This document shows positions 9,783-18,591 of a stretch of 64,000 bases of DNA, in pieces; position 1 is the first letter of the stretch, and each line of letters begins with the position of its first letter. Under the pieces are notes generated by a model. That model did not search any database, was not told the DNA's origin, and saw only the letters and a list, made by a program, of their open reading frames with translations. Source of the DNA: Desmonostoc muscorum FACHB-395. GTDB lineage: Bacteria; Cyanobacteriota; Cyanobacteriia; Cyanobacteriales; Nostocaceae. The position numbers were made by a program, and so were the translations under genes. The stretch lies in NCBI RefSeq assembly GCF_014698035.1, contig NZ_JACJSF010000028.1:1-64000 (forward strand), in the 5' to 3' direction.

Positions 9783-10265
9783 TCATTTTTTGCTTGATAC
9801 ACCGTTAGCTGCTGTAGAGCTATTGTCAAAGAAAAGTAGCGATCGCGCAGTTTTGAAGTAAGTAGCCCAGTTTTGGGCATCGGGACGCGATCGCCATTGG
9901 GGACGACTCACATCTAATGCCAGAACTGGTGCGATCGCTCCAAAATTTTGTACGGATACAATGATTGAAACATCTGTCACCAAGATATCTTGGTCGAAGC
10001 TCCTTTGGGCGGCTGCTCTAGCGGCCGCTTCCGCTCTCCGTAGAACGGTTTCATAGTTTTCTTCCGGCAGGCGGTCAATAGCTAGATCGACTCTCGCGGT
10101 GTAAGCTCGTACAACCTGGGGCGCGATCGCTTCCGTCAAAAACCACGCAGGAACAGTGGATATGAGCAAAATTAATAAAGGAACTATCCGGATTCTTCTG
10201 GCAATTTGGCTAATAACTGAAAAGGGAGTGATCGATGATGGTAGGTGAGCAGCAATCTTGCTCAT
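9783..10265 (-). CDS. Conserved membrane-anchored protein of unknown function
   Basis: A 160-residue protein with one hydrophobic segment (IVPLLILLISTVPAWFL, about residues 27-43) preceded by arginines, giving an N-in signal-anchor topology with the remainder on the thylakoid-lumen or periplasmic side. Residues 68-90 are rich in Ala, Arg and Glu (RRAEAAARAAAQRS) and look helical. The end (NWATYFKTARSLLFFD) resembles cyanobacterial hypothetical proteins. I recognise no enzymatic motif. It diverges from the caspase-fold gene, with which it shares a 200-bp promoter region. Confidence 0.7.
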   Translation of the reverse strand: MSKIAAHLPSSITPFSVISQIARRIRIVPLLILLISTVPAWFLTEAIAPQVVRAYTARVDLAIDRLPEENYETVLRRAEAAARAAAQRSFDQDILVTDVSIIVSVQNFGAIAPVLALDVSRPQWRSRPDAQNWATYFKTARSLLFFDNSSTAANGVSSKK

Positions 10266-10465
10266 GACCTTCTATCTCCTTAGTGATGATCTGTTATTGA
10301 AATTAGGTAAAAGGTATTTTCCGACTAGCTAACGTAATAAAAATTACATTCTAGCTTAAGATTCGATGAGAATCACCTAGACTATAAGACATAGGTTAGC
10401 TTTGTTTTTTTGGCAAAGCCAACCGCAATTTTAAGACCAGCAAACAATAACTGACAAAGAGCGGG

Positions 10466-12346
10466 ATGGCAAATTACTGGGCGATCGCGATTGGCATCAA
10501 TCACTATCAGTTATTTCAACCTTTAAGTTGTGCCCAAGCCGATGCTGAGGCACTAGAGGATTTTTTGGTGACAGAGGCAGGCTTTCTCCCCAAACATTGC
10601 CTGCTAATGACGGATACTTCGCCGCCAATTGGAGATCGATCAACTTATCCAACTAAAGAGAATATTCTGCTGCTGCTTGAGGATTTGGCAGCTACAAGTT
10701 GGCAACCGGAAGACTATCTGTGGTTATTCTTTAGCGGTTATGGAGTCAATTACAAGGGCAAAGATTACTTAATGCCAGCAGAGGGCAACCCCGAACTCGT
10801 GCAAGAGACTGGCATCGAATTGCGATCGCTAATGCAAAGTCTCCAACTTGCTGACTTGAATGTATTGCTACTACTCGATATCAACCGCGCTTTTGGCACT
10901 CAAGCGGATGCTCCCGTTGGTGAAGAAACAATAGAACTAGCCCAAGAACTACAACTAGCGACAATTCTTTCTTGTCAACCAGAACAATTTTCCCACGAAA
11001 GTAGCGAATTAGGTCACGGATTCTTTACAGCAGCTTTATTAGAAGCTTTGCGTTCTGGTAATGGCAGTAACCTGTCAGATTTAGAAAGTTACCTAAGTCT
11101 GGTCATGCCAAAATTATGTCACCACCACTGGCGGCCTGTCCAAAACCCTGCAACTATTATCCCATCAAGGGCGCAGATAATCTTGCCAGAATTGGCAATA
11201 GAAAATGGCTTTGAAGCAAATCCGGTGATTTATCCCGAAGAATCTTTTGCTGTTGCTCTTGCAGCCCCTCCCCTTGACGATTACCCCAGAACTTCAGCAC
11301 AACGGGGTAGATGGGGAGAAGCTACTGTGAACTCTTCTCAGCAGGTGAAGGCTTATAAGGTTGAGAAGCCTAAAGCTCAACCAGTCCAGGAGTCAGCTAC
11401 TAGCTTAGTTTCCCAGCCAATGGCGGAAACTTCTTTAGGAGCGAATCCCAAGGGAAGATTTATCCCCAATTCCTCCAAAGGTTACGTCTCTCGATTGCCA
11501 TCAAATCAGCCAAGTCTCCCTTTTTGGAAACAGTTTATCTTGTGGGGCGGAGGCAGCTTGCTAGTAGCAGGTTTAATTGCCGTAGTTTTTCTTCGCAATC
11601 AAGAAACTTTTAGAATTAAGCAAATATCAACTGCATCGCCTAGTGCTACTGCTAGCGATCGCCAGATTATCGAGAACTTACCAAGTGATAGTACTTCAGT
11701 AGTTAGACTTAACAATCAATCTAGCGCCCAAATCATCTCTAGTTCCGAGTCGAAAAAGCGGAATCAAGCAGTATTAGACTTGGCGAAAATGTCGCTCAGA
11801 CAAACTCAGGCTAGTGATTTGAGTATGGCGATCGCTACAGCCCGGAAAATTAAACCTGGTGAGCCACTGTACGAACAAGCTCAGGAAAATATTAAGATTT
11901 GGAGCCGAATGATTTTAGATTTAGCAGAGGGTCGTGCTAAACAAAGACAATATGCTAGTGCCATTGCCGCCGCTCGATTAATTACCAAAGATGAAGCCCC
12001 CTACGCCAAAGCACAAGCAGCAATTAACCTGTGGCGGCTAGAGGGCAAGCAGTATGTGAGTAACAAAACTCTTTTAGATGCAGCTAATGCCTTAATTAAG
12101 TCTGGACAGGCATCTACCTACAATCGGGCGATCGAAGTTGCCAAGAAAGTACCAGCAGGTCAACCAGGCTTTGATAGTGCCCAAAAGTCGATCAATAAAT
12201 GGAGTGAGAAAATTTTAGACATGGCCAAGCGTCGCGCTGCCGAAGGAGATCGTAGTGCCGCAATTGCGACCGCTGCGTTAGTGCCAGAGGAAACAGCCGC
12301 TTATGAAGATGCTCAGGATGCCATTCAAAAATGGCAAAAGAAATAG
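10466..12346 (+). CDS. Caspase-fold (orthocaspase-like) membrane protein, predicted catalytically dead
   Basis: A 626-residue protein. The peptidase C14 p20-like domain spans about residues 1-235 (WAIAIGINHY, ADAEAL, KENILLLLEDL, DYLWLFFSGYG, VLLLLDINRAFG). The catalytic His of the SGHG motif is Tyr92 and the position of the Cys in DxCR is Asn140, so the dyad is missing. A linker leads to one membrane segment (FILWGGGSLLVAGLIAVVFL, about 352-371). The C-terminal 200 residues carry about four helical repeats of the type A-x-A-R-x-I-x-P-(G/x)-x-P-x-Y-x-x-A-Q-x-x-I-x-x-W. Cyanobacterial pseudo-orthocaspases are known; function here is probably binding or scaffolding rather than proteolysis. Transcribed alone, with a repeat-rich hairpin downstream. 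Confidence 0.88.
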   Translation: MANYWAIAIGINHYQLFQPLSCAQADAEALEDFLVTEAGFLPKHCLLMTDTSPPIGDRSTYPTKENILLLLEDLAATSWQPEDYLWLFFSGYGVNYKGKDYLMPAEGNPELVQETGIELRSLMQSLQLADLNVLLLLDINRAFGTQADAPVGEETIELAQELQLATILSCQPEQFSHESSELGHGFFTAALLEALRSGNGSNLSDLESYLSLVMPKLCHHHWRPVQNPATIIPSRAQIILPELAIENGFEANPVIYPEESFAVALAAPPLDDYPRTSAQRGRWGEATVNSSQQVKAYKVEKPKAQPVQESATSLVSQPMAETSLGANPKGRFIPNSSKGYVSRLPSNQPSLPFWKQFILWGGGSLLVAGLIAVVFLRNQETFRIKQISTASPSATASDRQIIENLPSDSTSVVRLNNQSSAQIISSSESKKRNQAVLDLAKMSLRQTQASDLSMAIATARKIKPGEPLYEQAQENIKIWSRMILDLAEGRAKQRQYASAIAAARLITKDEAPYAKAQAAINLWRLEGKQYVSNKTLLDAANALIKSGQASTYNRAIEVAKKVPAGQPGFDSAQKSINKWSEKILDMAKRRAAEGDRSAAIATAALVPEETAAYEDAQDAIQKWQKK

Positions 12347-12363
12347 TAAAAAAATAATAAAAA

Positions 12364-12450
12364 ATGGTTAGGAGTTAGGAATTAGGAGTTATATTATTGA
12401 TCCCCGACCTCTTACTCCTGACTCCGACCTCTTACTCCTGACTCCTAACT
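12364..12450. terminator. Repeat-built hairpin between convergent genes
   Basis: gttaggagttaggaattaggagt is mirrored by repeated actcctgact and actcctaac followed by tttttcc. It forms a bidirectional hairpin after the caspase-fold gene, made from 'ttaggag' short tandem repeats. Confidence 0.55.
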
Positions 12451-12476
12451 TTTTCCTCAGCGTTCATATCTCAGTA

Positions 12477-12854
12477 TTAGCAGTACTGCGATACATCTTC
12501 GCCACACTCGTCGGCTAGATAGCACAACGCTCGGAAACGTAAACCAACCACTTCTTCATATAAGGGGTTGAGCTTGCACATGGGTGGGATGTGAAACAAG
12601 GTCTTCCCAAATACTTTGACATCGCGCTCAAAGGGGCATTGAGATGGGATCAGTTTGCACAAACGATGAGCTAATTGGCGATCACGGACTTGAATGTTTT
12701 CTACTCGTTGCCGTAGGGGTTGGAGAATATCCCAGTAAGGCTTGGAAGGAGAATGGTTAAGCTGGCTTACTTTATGGTCAGTAGTCTCTGCTTGATTGAT
12801 TGACACCCAGCTCGCCAGAAAAATCTTTTTCGTGGTATTGTCGAATACCTTCAT
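12477..12854 (-). CDS. Mo-dependent nitrogenase C-terminal-domain protein
   Basis: A 125-residue soluble protein whose residues 38-125 match the cyanobacterial family named after the Mo-dependent nitrogenase C-terminus: PFERDVKVFGKTLFHIPPMC, then KLNPLYEEVVGLRFRALCYLADECGEDVSQYC. Several conserved cysteines (Cys66, Cys74, Cys93, Cys111, Cys117, Cys125) are present. Despite the name, members are widespread small proteins, including in non-fixing strains, and no nif gene is near. Role unknown. Convergent with the caspase-fold gene. Confidence 0.85.
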   Translation of the reverse strand: MKVFDNTTKKIFLASWVSINQAETTDHKVSQLNHSPSKPYWDILQPLRQRVENIQVRDRQLAHRLCKLIPSQCPFERDVKVFGKTLFHIPPMCKLNPLYEEVVGLRFRALCYLADECGEDVSQYC

Positions 12855-13608
12855 GGTTAATCCTCTGTGTTATTGAGGTTATTCACCTTTTTGATGAATA
12901 TATACAACGTGGCAACGAACTTTCCCGGAAAAATCGCGTTCTGACTGCGATATAATGTAATACCTGATTAGCCACTTAAGTCAGAACCTAATTTATTACT
13001 ACGTCAAGTTAATCGCAAATTTCTGGGGATCGGTAGTGTAATATTACGATCTTGTTCATAACTTGACACAGTTTAAATTCTAATAAAGACATCCATCATT
13101 GGATAGGTTTTAGTGTAACATTTACAGAACTTAATATAAGGTCTTTCTAAAAGAATTTTTGCTAAGTATAAACATCAGTAATACCCTAGAAGGCATTTTT
13201 CCTCTCTGTGTTCCCACTTTCTCACGTAAGTGTGTCGTATTCATAGCTGGCTGAATGCCTTAAAAGTAGGATTTTTGAGCGAGTAGAATCGATTGCATTT
13301 CACAAAACTTACGTTGCCAGTGGCAATTTGAGAATCATACAGTCTAACGCATTAAAATCAGGTGAACTTGCTTATGGGTGTTTTTGTACTCTACAGCGCA
13401 ATCCATGCTGGCAGTACGCTGTACGCACGCCTTCAGTGACAGCAACCTAACAAGTTAGATCGAAGAACTATAGGCAAGCTCTATACCCATGAGAAAAGAA
13501 AGCGCAAAGACGTTCAGAAAAATTCTGTGTCTTTGCGCCCATCGAAGTTTGAGCGGTGAAAGCCACTGCTCAAACTTCTCTCTGTATGAGATTTTTACCT
13601 TAAATTCT
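12855..13608. other. 754-bp intergenic region with two hairpins
   Basis: The longest gene-free stretch in this part. The right end carries two consecutive hairpins (13502-13538 and 13544-13578) beyond the RNase J stop codon. The left end should hold the promoter of the Mo-nitrogenase-domain gene. The middle (12950-13480) is AT-rich with no supportable frame; an unannotated small RNA is possible but nothing specific identifies one. Confidence 0.4.
13502..13578 (-). terminator. Tandem hairpins downstream of the RNase J gene
   Basis: First from the gene: gaagtttgagc (13544-13554) with gctcaaacttc (13568-13578), 11 bp perfect with a further gtg/cac in the loop. Second: gcgcaaagac (13502-13511) with gtctttgcgc (13529-13538), 10 bp perfect around an A/T-rich loop. 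They lie about 30 bp past the RNase J stop on its strand. No long T-run follows, so they may act as a 3' end or as RNA-processing structures. Confidence 0.55.
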
Positions 13609-15378
13609 CTATGATGCTACCTGAGCAGCAGTCCGAGTCCGCCGTCTTCTGCCATCGGCAACTTTTACAGGTGGCTCATCAGGGATTTGCATCAACAAAG
13701 TCACAGATGGCTGACATTGCAATTCTCGACGGATGGAACGTTGCAATTCTCGTTCTAAAGTTCCTTGCAATCCGCCCCAGTCTATATCTGCTGCTTCACC
13801 GCCAGGAGCAAATTCTGTCCAGCGCACAGTGAGGATTTCTTCAATGCGTTGTTTTACCCAGGTTTGTAGCAGCGATCGCTCTACAGTTGTAACTACACCC
13901 CGCAGGTGAGTTTCTGGTTTCGCCAACAGTTTACCATTCCAATCAATTGCAGCTGCGATCGTGATAATGCCTTCTGAAGCCATACGTTGCCGTTCTTGTA
14001 AAACTTTGGCGCTTACCATACCCGAACTGGTAGTATCCACCAATTCGATACCAGATGGCACTTTACCAGCAACGCGAATAGCATCTTCAGTCAGTTCGAC
14101 AATATCACCATTTTGAATAATGATCATATTTTCTGCGGGAATACCCATACTCTGAGCCGTTTCTGCGTGCTTCACTAGCATCCGATGTTCGCCGTGAAAT
14201 GGCACAAAGAACTTGGGTCGAGTTAAGGCAATCATCAGCTTTTGCTCTTCCTGACAGCCGTGACCGGAGACGTGAATCCCTTTATCCCGACCGTAGACTA
14301 CTTTTGCACCCTGAATCATCAATTTATCAATGGTGTTGACTACTGCGATCGTATTTCCGGGAATTGGGTTAGCAGAGAATACTACTGTATCTCCTTGGCG
14401 GATTTTGATGTGAGGATGTTCTTTGTTGGCAATGCGGGTCATTGCTGCCATCGTTTCACCCTGAGAACCTGTAGTTAAGACTAAAACTTTTTCGTCAGGG
14501 AGATTACGAACTGCGTGCAATGGTTGCAGCAAATTATCTTCACACTTGATGTAACCTAAATTGCGGGCATGAGCAATCAAGTTCAGCATAGAACGCCCGA
14601 CAACCGTTACTACACGGTTCTGCTTCTTGGCGATATCCAAAATCATATTGATGCGATGCACGCTAGAAGCAAAGGTCGTGACGAATAATCGCCCAGTGGC
14701 TTGACTAAATACTCTCTCTAGGTTTGGATAAACCGAACGTTCTGAAGGTGTAAATCCTGGTATCTCAGCGTTAGTGGAATCACTTAGCAGGCAAAGAACG
14801 CCTTTTTCACCATGTTCTGCTAGTCGTTGCAAATCAAACTTTTCACCATCTACTGGGGTATGGTCAATTTTGAAATCCCCGGTGTGAATGACTACACCAA
14901 GGGGAGTATGAATGGCAACAGTGAAACTATCAGCGATGGAGTGGGTGTTGCGGATATATTCCACTAAAAAGTTTTTGCCAATCCGCACTACATCACGTGG
15001 TAAAACTGTTCTGATTTCTGTGCGATCGCGGACTCCTGCTTCTTCCAATTTACCCTCTAGCATCGCCATTGCTAGCCTAGGCCCATAAATCACGGGGATA
15101 TCAAACTGCTTGAGATGGAAAGCAATCCCACCGATATGGTCTTCATGACCGTGAGTAACGATCATCCCCTTAATTTTGTGGCGATTTTCGCGTAGATAGG
15201 TCGTATCTGGCAAAACAATATTTACTCCATGCATCGCCTCTGTAGGAAAAGCCAATCCTGCATCTAATAGGATGATTTCATCGTCATACTCAAAAAGACA
15301 GGTATTTTTCCCAATTTCGTGCAAACCGCCCAAAGGAATAATTTTCAAGGCGGAATTATTAGCTTCGTTTTTAGCCAT
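13609..15378 (-). CDS. rnj: Ribonuclease J
   Basis: A 589-residue metallo-beta-lactamase/beta-CASP nuclease for mRNA and rRNA processing, with 5'-to-3' exo- and endonuclease activity in the family. The zinc motif VTHGHEDHIGG gives His76, His78, Asp80 and His81. GDFKIDHTPVDG, SDSTNAEIPGFTPSE and the beta-CASP segment with TTGSQGE are conserved, as is FVPFHGEHRML. The C-terminal ~130 residues (after about 450) are the family's dimerisation region, ending in a basic tail (DGRRRRTRTAAQ) that may contact RNA. It is downstream of dapA on the same strand with a 279-bp gap, so it may have its own promoter. Confidence 0.95.
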   Translation of the reverse strand: MAKNEANNSALKIIPLGGLHEIGKNTCLFEYDDEIILLDAGLAFPTEAMHGVNIVLPDTTYLRENRHKIKGMIVTHGHEDHIGGIAFHLKQFDIPVIYGPRLAMAMLEGKLEEAGVRDRTEIRTVLPRDVVRIGKNFLVEYIRNTHSIADSFTVAIHTPLGVVIHTGDFKIDHTPVDGEKFDLQRLAEHGEKGVLCLLSDSTNAEIPGFTPSERSVYPNLERVFSQATGRLFVTTFASSVHRINMILDIAKKQNRVVTVVGRSMLNLIAHARNLGYIKCEDNLLQPLHAVRNLPDEKVLVLTTGSQGETMAAMTRIANKEHPHIKIRQGDTVVFSANPIPGNTIAVVNTIDKLMIQGAKVVYGRDKGIHVSGHGCQEEQKLMIALTRPKFFVPFHGEHRMLVKHAETAQSMGIPAENMIIIQNGDIVELTEDAIRVAGKVPSGIELVDTTSSGMVSAKVLQERQRMASEGIITIAAAIDWNGKLLAKPETHLRGVVTTVERSLLQTWVKQRIEEILTVRWTEFAPGGEAADIDWGGLQGTLERELQRSIRRELQCQPSVTLLMQIPDEPPVKVADGRRRRTRTAAQVAS

Positions 15379-15657
15379 TTTCTCCTTAGATTGTTACTTG
15401 TAGTTAATTAAGTTGAAGTTAACTTTCCTTGTATTTAAGACAACATCATCTGTCTCTTAAGTCTGAAAGCAATCAAGTTTTAATTGAAATTTTCAATTTT
15501 TTATTCAATAAAATCGACTGTACACTTAAGGATTCATAGTATATCTATCAGTCCTAGCACAGGTTTTTAAATTGCAACTTATGTATGAACAATTATGGTC
15601 ATTGTTTATATCTATCTTTAGAAAGCAGGAGACTACCAACGTTTAACTGGATGGTCG

Positions 15658-16542
15658 CTAGATTAAACTAAGTTCTTTCAGAACCGCTTCTAACTTTTGA
15701 CTTACTTCTAAATCAGCTTCACATAGCGGTGGACGAGTTGAACCAACCTCCCAACCTTGGAGTTTCAGCGCTTTTTTCACTGGAATAGGATTTGAAGTGA
15801 GAAATAAAGCTTTAAACAACGGGAAGAGTTGCAGATGAATCTCGCTTGCTACCTCAATTTTTCCCGCACTAAAAGCTTGGATCATCTGCTGTAGTTGGTT
15901 TCCTACCAGATGAGAAGCCACACTCACCACACCCTTTGCCCCGATCGCTAACAAAGGCAAAGTCATGTAATCATCACCAGAATAGATGTGAAATTCTTTT
16001 GGTGTCAAGCGACGAATTTCGCTTGCCTGGTCTATGCTACCAGTGGATTCTTTAATCCCGACAATATTGCTAACCTCAGCTAACCGGGCAACTGTTTCTG
16101 GCTGAAGGTTTTGTCCGGTACGACCTGGGACATTGTATAACAACAATGGTAAGTCGGGACAGGCTTGTGCTATTGCCTGAAAGTGCGCTTCCAATCCCGC
16201 TTGCGGCGGTTTGTTGTAATAAGGAACAACTTGTAAGGAACCATGTACTCCTATCTTAGACGCTTTTTGGGTGGCAGCGATCGCTTCTTTGGTGGAATTT
16301 GAACCACAACCTGCGATCACCTTGGCTTTTCCTGCCACGGACTGCAATACTTCGACAAACAACTGGTATTCCTCATCCCAACTCAAGGTAGGGGATTCTC
16401 CTGTTGTGCCGCACATCACCAATGTATCTGTACCGTTGTTAGCTAGATGCACTGCCAGTTCTGCCGCTACACCATAATCTACACTACCGTCTGCTTTAAA
16501 CGGTGTAATCATAGCGGTTAAAACATTACCAAAATCTCCCAC
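15658..16542 (-). CDS. dapA: 4-hydroxy-tetrahydrodipicolinate synthase
   Basis: A 294-residue class I aldolase that condenses pyruvate with aspartate semialdehyde, the first committed step to diaminopimelate and lysine. Motifs: [13 protein letters not shown] (Thr46/Thr47), [12 protein letters not shown], Tyr136 in [11 protein letters not shown] with Arg141, and the Schiff-base Lys164 in VGIKESTG; the GDD segment that follows is also typical. Asd, which makes its substrate, lies immediately upstream on the same strand (127-bp spacer with short tandem repeats), so the two form a lysine/cell-wall pathway unit. Confidence 0.96.
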   Translation of the reverse strand: MGDFGNVLTAMITPFKADGSVDYGVAAELAVHLANNGTDTLVMCGTTGESPTLSWDEEYQLFVEVLQSVAGKAKVIAGCGSNSTKEAIAATQKASKIGVHGSLQVVPYYNKPPQAGLEAHFQAIAQACPDLPLLLYNVPGRTGQNLQPETVARLAEVSNIVGIKESTGSIDQASEIRRLTPKEFHIYSGDDYMTLPLLAIGAKGVVSVASHLVGNQLQQMIQAFSAGKIEVASEIHLQLFPLFKALFLTSNPIPVKKALKLQGWEVGSTRPPLCEADLEVSQKLEAVLKELSLI

Positions 16543-16620
16543 CCTGTTTTCACTCCTGATTGCCCATGTTTTTGTATCTTGGTGGTTTCCTATTGTAATA
16601 ACCTATCTGCAAATTGCTTT

Positions 16621-16684
16621 CAAGTGTCATTTGTCATTTGTCCTTTGTCACTTACCAATGACCAATGACTAATGACTAATAGCT
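16621..16684. repeat. Short tandem repeats that reach the asd stop codon
   Basis: gtcatttgtcatttgtcc followed by aatgacc/aatgact units. The last asd codons (Ile-Ser-His-stop, ATT AGT CAT TAG on the minus strand) are themselves part of the repeat. Confidence 0.85.
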
Positions 16685-17706
16685 AATGGTTTGAGTAGAT
16701 TTTTTTCTACTAGTAACTCGGCGATTTGTATTGCATTCAATGCTGCGCCTTTGCGGATTTGGTCGCCGCACAACCATAATTCCAAGCCACAAGGATGAGA
16801 AATGTCCTGACGGATTCTTCCCACTAAAACTTCATCTCTACCTGTTGCTTCAATTGGCATCGGAAAATGATTAGTTTCCCAATCTTCTACCAATTTCACT
16901 CCAGGGGAGGAATTTAAAATTTCTCTGGCTTCCTCGGCACTAAAGGGAGTCTCAAATTCTAAATTAATGGCTTCTGAATGGGCGCGGAGTACGGGAACCC
17001 GTATACAGGTCGCAGTGATTCTGATTTGCTGCGTGCCAAATATTTTTCGGGTTTCGTTGACCATTTTCATCTCTTCCTCACAATAACCCAAATCATTTAA
17101 TGGTGAGTTGTGGGGAAATAAATTAAATGCCAATGGGTAAGGCAATACCTCAGCAACTGGCGGCTGTCCTTGTAGTATAGCGCTTGTTTGGGCTTTGACT
17201 TCTGCCATTGCCCTAGCCCCTGCACCACTAGCAGATTGGTAGGTTGAAGCCACGATACGTTGCACTGGTTTGACTTTATGCAATGGCCATACTGCCACAG
17301 TCATCAAAATCGTTGTGCAGTTAGGGTTAGCAATAATGCCTTGGTGATTGGCTGCGGCTTGTGGATTAACTTCTGGCACTATTAGAGGAACTTCTGGGTT
17401 CATCCGAAAGGCACTGGAGTTGTCAATTACCACTGCACCCTTTGCCACGGCAACTGCTGCCCAAGTCTTAGATGTGGAACCACCCGCGCTAGCTAGTACT
17501 ATATCGACATTTTCAAAGGCACGATCGCTCACTGGCTCTACTGGGATATTTTCTCCTTTAAACCGTAGCGATCGCCCAGCACTCCGCTCTGATGCCAATA
17601 ACTTCAAGTCAGCAATCGGAAAATTACGGCTTTCTAATAATTCCAGCAACTCTGTGCCAACTGCACCAGTAGCTCCCAAAATAGCTAAACGATAGGATTT
17701 CGACAA
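16669..17706 (-). CDS. asd: Aspartate-semialdehyde dehydrogenase
   Basis: NADPH-dependent reduction of aspartyl phosphate to aspartate semialdehyde, the branch point to lysine/DAP, threonine and methionine. Using a TTG start at 17704-17706, the protein has 345 residues and begins MSKSYRLAILGATGAVG, the usual family N-terminus. A GGAGG ribosome-binding site lies 8 nt upstream. A longer frame from 17739 would add 11 residues unlike the family. Nucleophile Cys130 is in ANPNCTTILM; the Rossmann motif GATGAVGTELL and QSASGAGARA are conserved. The last codons are made of short-repeat sequence. Divergent from tig; dapA follows. Confidence 0.94.
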   Translation of the reverse strand: MSKSYRLAILGATGAVGTELLELLESRNFPIADLKLLASERSAGRSLRFKGENIPVEPVSDRAFENVDIVLASAGGSTSKTWAAVAVAKGAVVIDNSSAFRMNPEVPLIVPEVNPQAAANHQGIIANPNCTTILMTVAVWPLHKVKPVQRIVASTYQSASGAGARAMAEVKAQTSAILQGQPPVAEVLPYPLAFNLFPHNSPLNDLGYCEEEMKMVNETRKIFGTQQIRITATCIRVPVLRAHSEAINLEFETPFSAEEAREILNSSPGVKLVEDWETNHFPMPIEATGRDEVLVGRIRQDISHPCGLELWLCGDQIRKGAALNAIQIAELLVEKNLLKPLAISH

Positions 17707-18591
17707 ACTTGCTTCCTCCTTTAAAAGACTTATCTGCAATTTTTTGGAACAATTGACAATTTATTTATATTTAAATAGCGATCGCAGTCTTGAAATGAAT
17801 TTTGAATAGATTGAGATTTTCTCTAATTTAGTCTATCTTTAATAGATTTAATAAATTTATTTACGTAGGTTATTTAATAAGTTAAGTGATGTTGCATTTG
17901 ACAACAACCGCCATCCAACTTTATTCATTTATCTAAAACTATATTATATTATTGTACAACAAAGCGCCATCTAGCAGAAAAATACATATATCTGCACTTA
18001 GACATTTGACCTGTAAGGTGAATAAACGTCTTGGCTGTAAAGTGAGTTGCCAGCACGATGAATGTACTATGATGCAAATGGTATAAAATTCGCAACCGAT
18101 AAAATCGAGCTATGCGGCTAGGCAGCCTGTTTAATCCTGTACCAAAATATAGCTAGACTCAATGCTATAACTTTGAAGTAATAAACTACTGACTGAAAAT
18201 CAGAATATCACGGTCTTAGCCCACCGAATAATGAATTCTTGACTTTCCAGTGCTAAATTCAGACTAACTGAAAATTACGGACTGGGGAATAAGGATAAAA
18301 ATCTTCCCAATCCGCAATGATTCAGCGCTTATTACAAATATTAGGCAAGAAACCCCAGACGTTCTTAGCCCTGGGAGTGTCAATAATTGTTATGACGGTA
18401 AATTGTCAAGTCCTTGGCCATTGGCAGTAAACTGGATCTCTGTGCCAAGACACACAATCCATCCTTGGATGTCATAAAGCCTTGTGACAAACTCCCCCTC
18501 CTCCCTAAGAGACATCAAGCCATAAACGCGAAAAATTATTGCGTCTTGTGTGTACTCGGAGATTAAAATACCAGAAAACTAGAGACGAAGC
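17707..18591. other. 885-bp divergent region between asd and tig
   Basis: No credible protein frame. It contains an imperfect hairpin at about 18273-18318 (attacggactggggaa against ttcccaatccgcaat), a short cccag/ctggg pair near 18352-18384, and AT-rich sequence near 17760-17960. The tig promoter probably lies near its 3' end: taaaat at about 18566 is a candidate -10. The size and structure leave room for an unannotated RNA. Confidence 0.4.
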
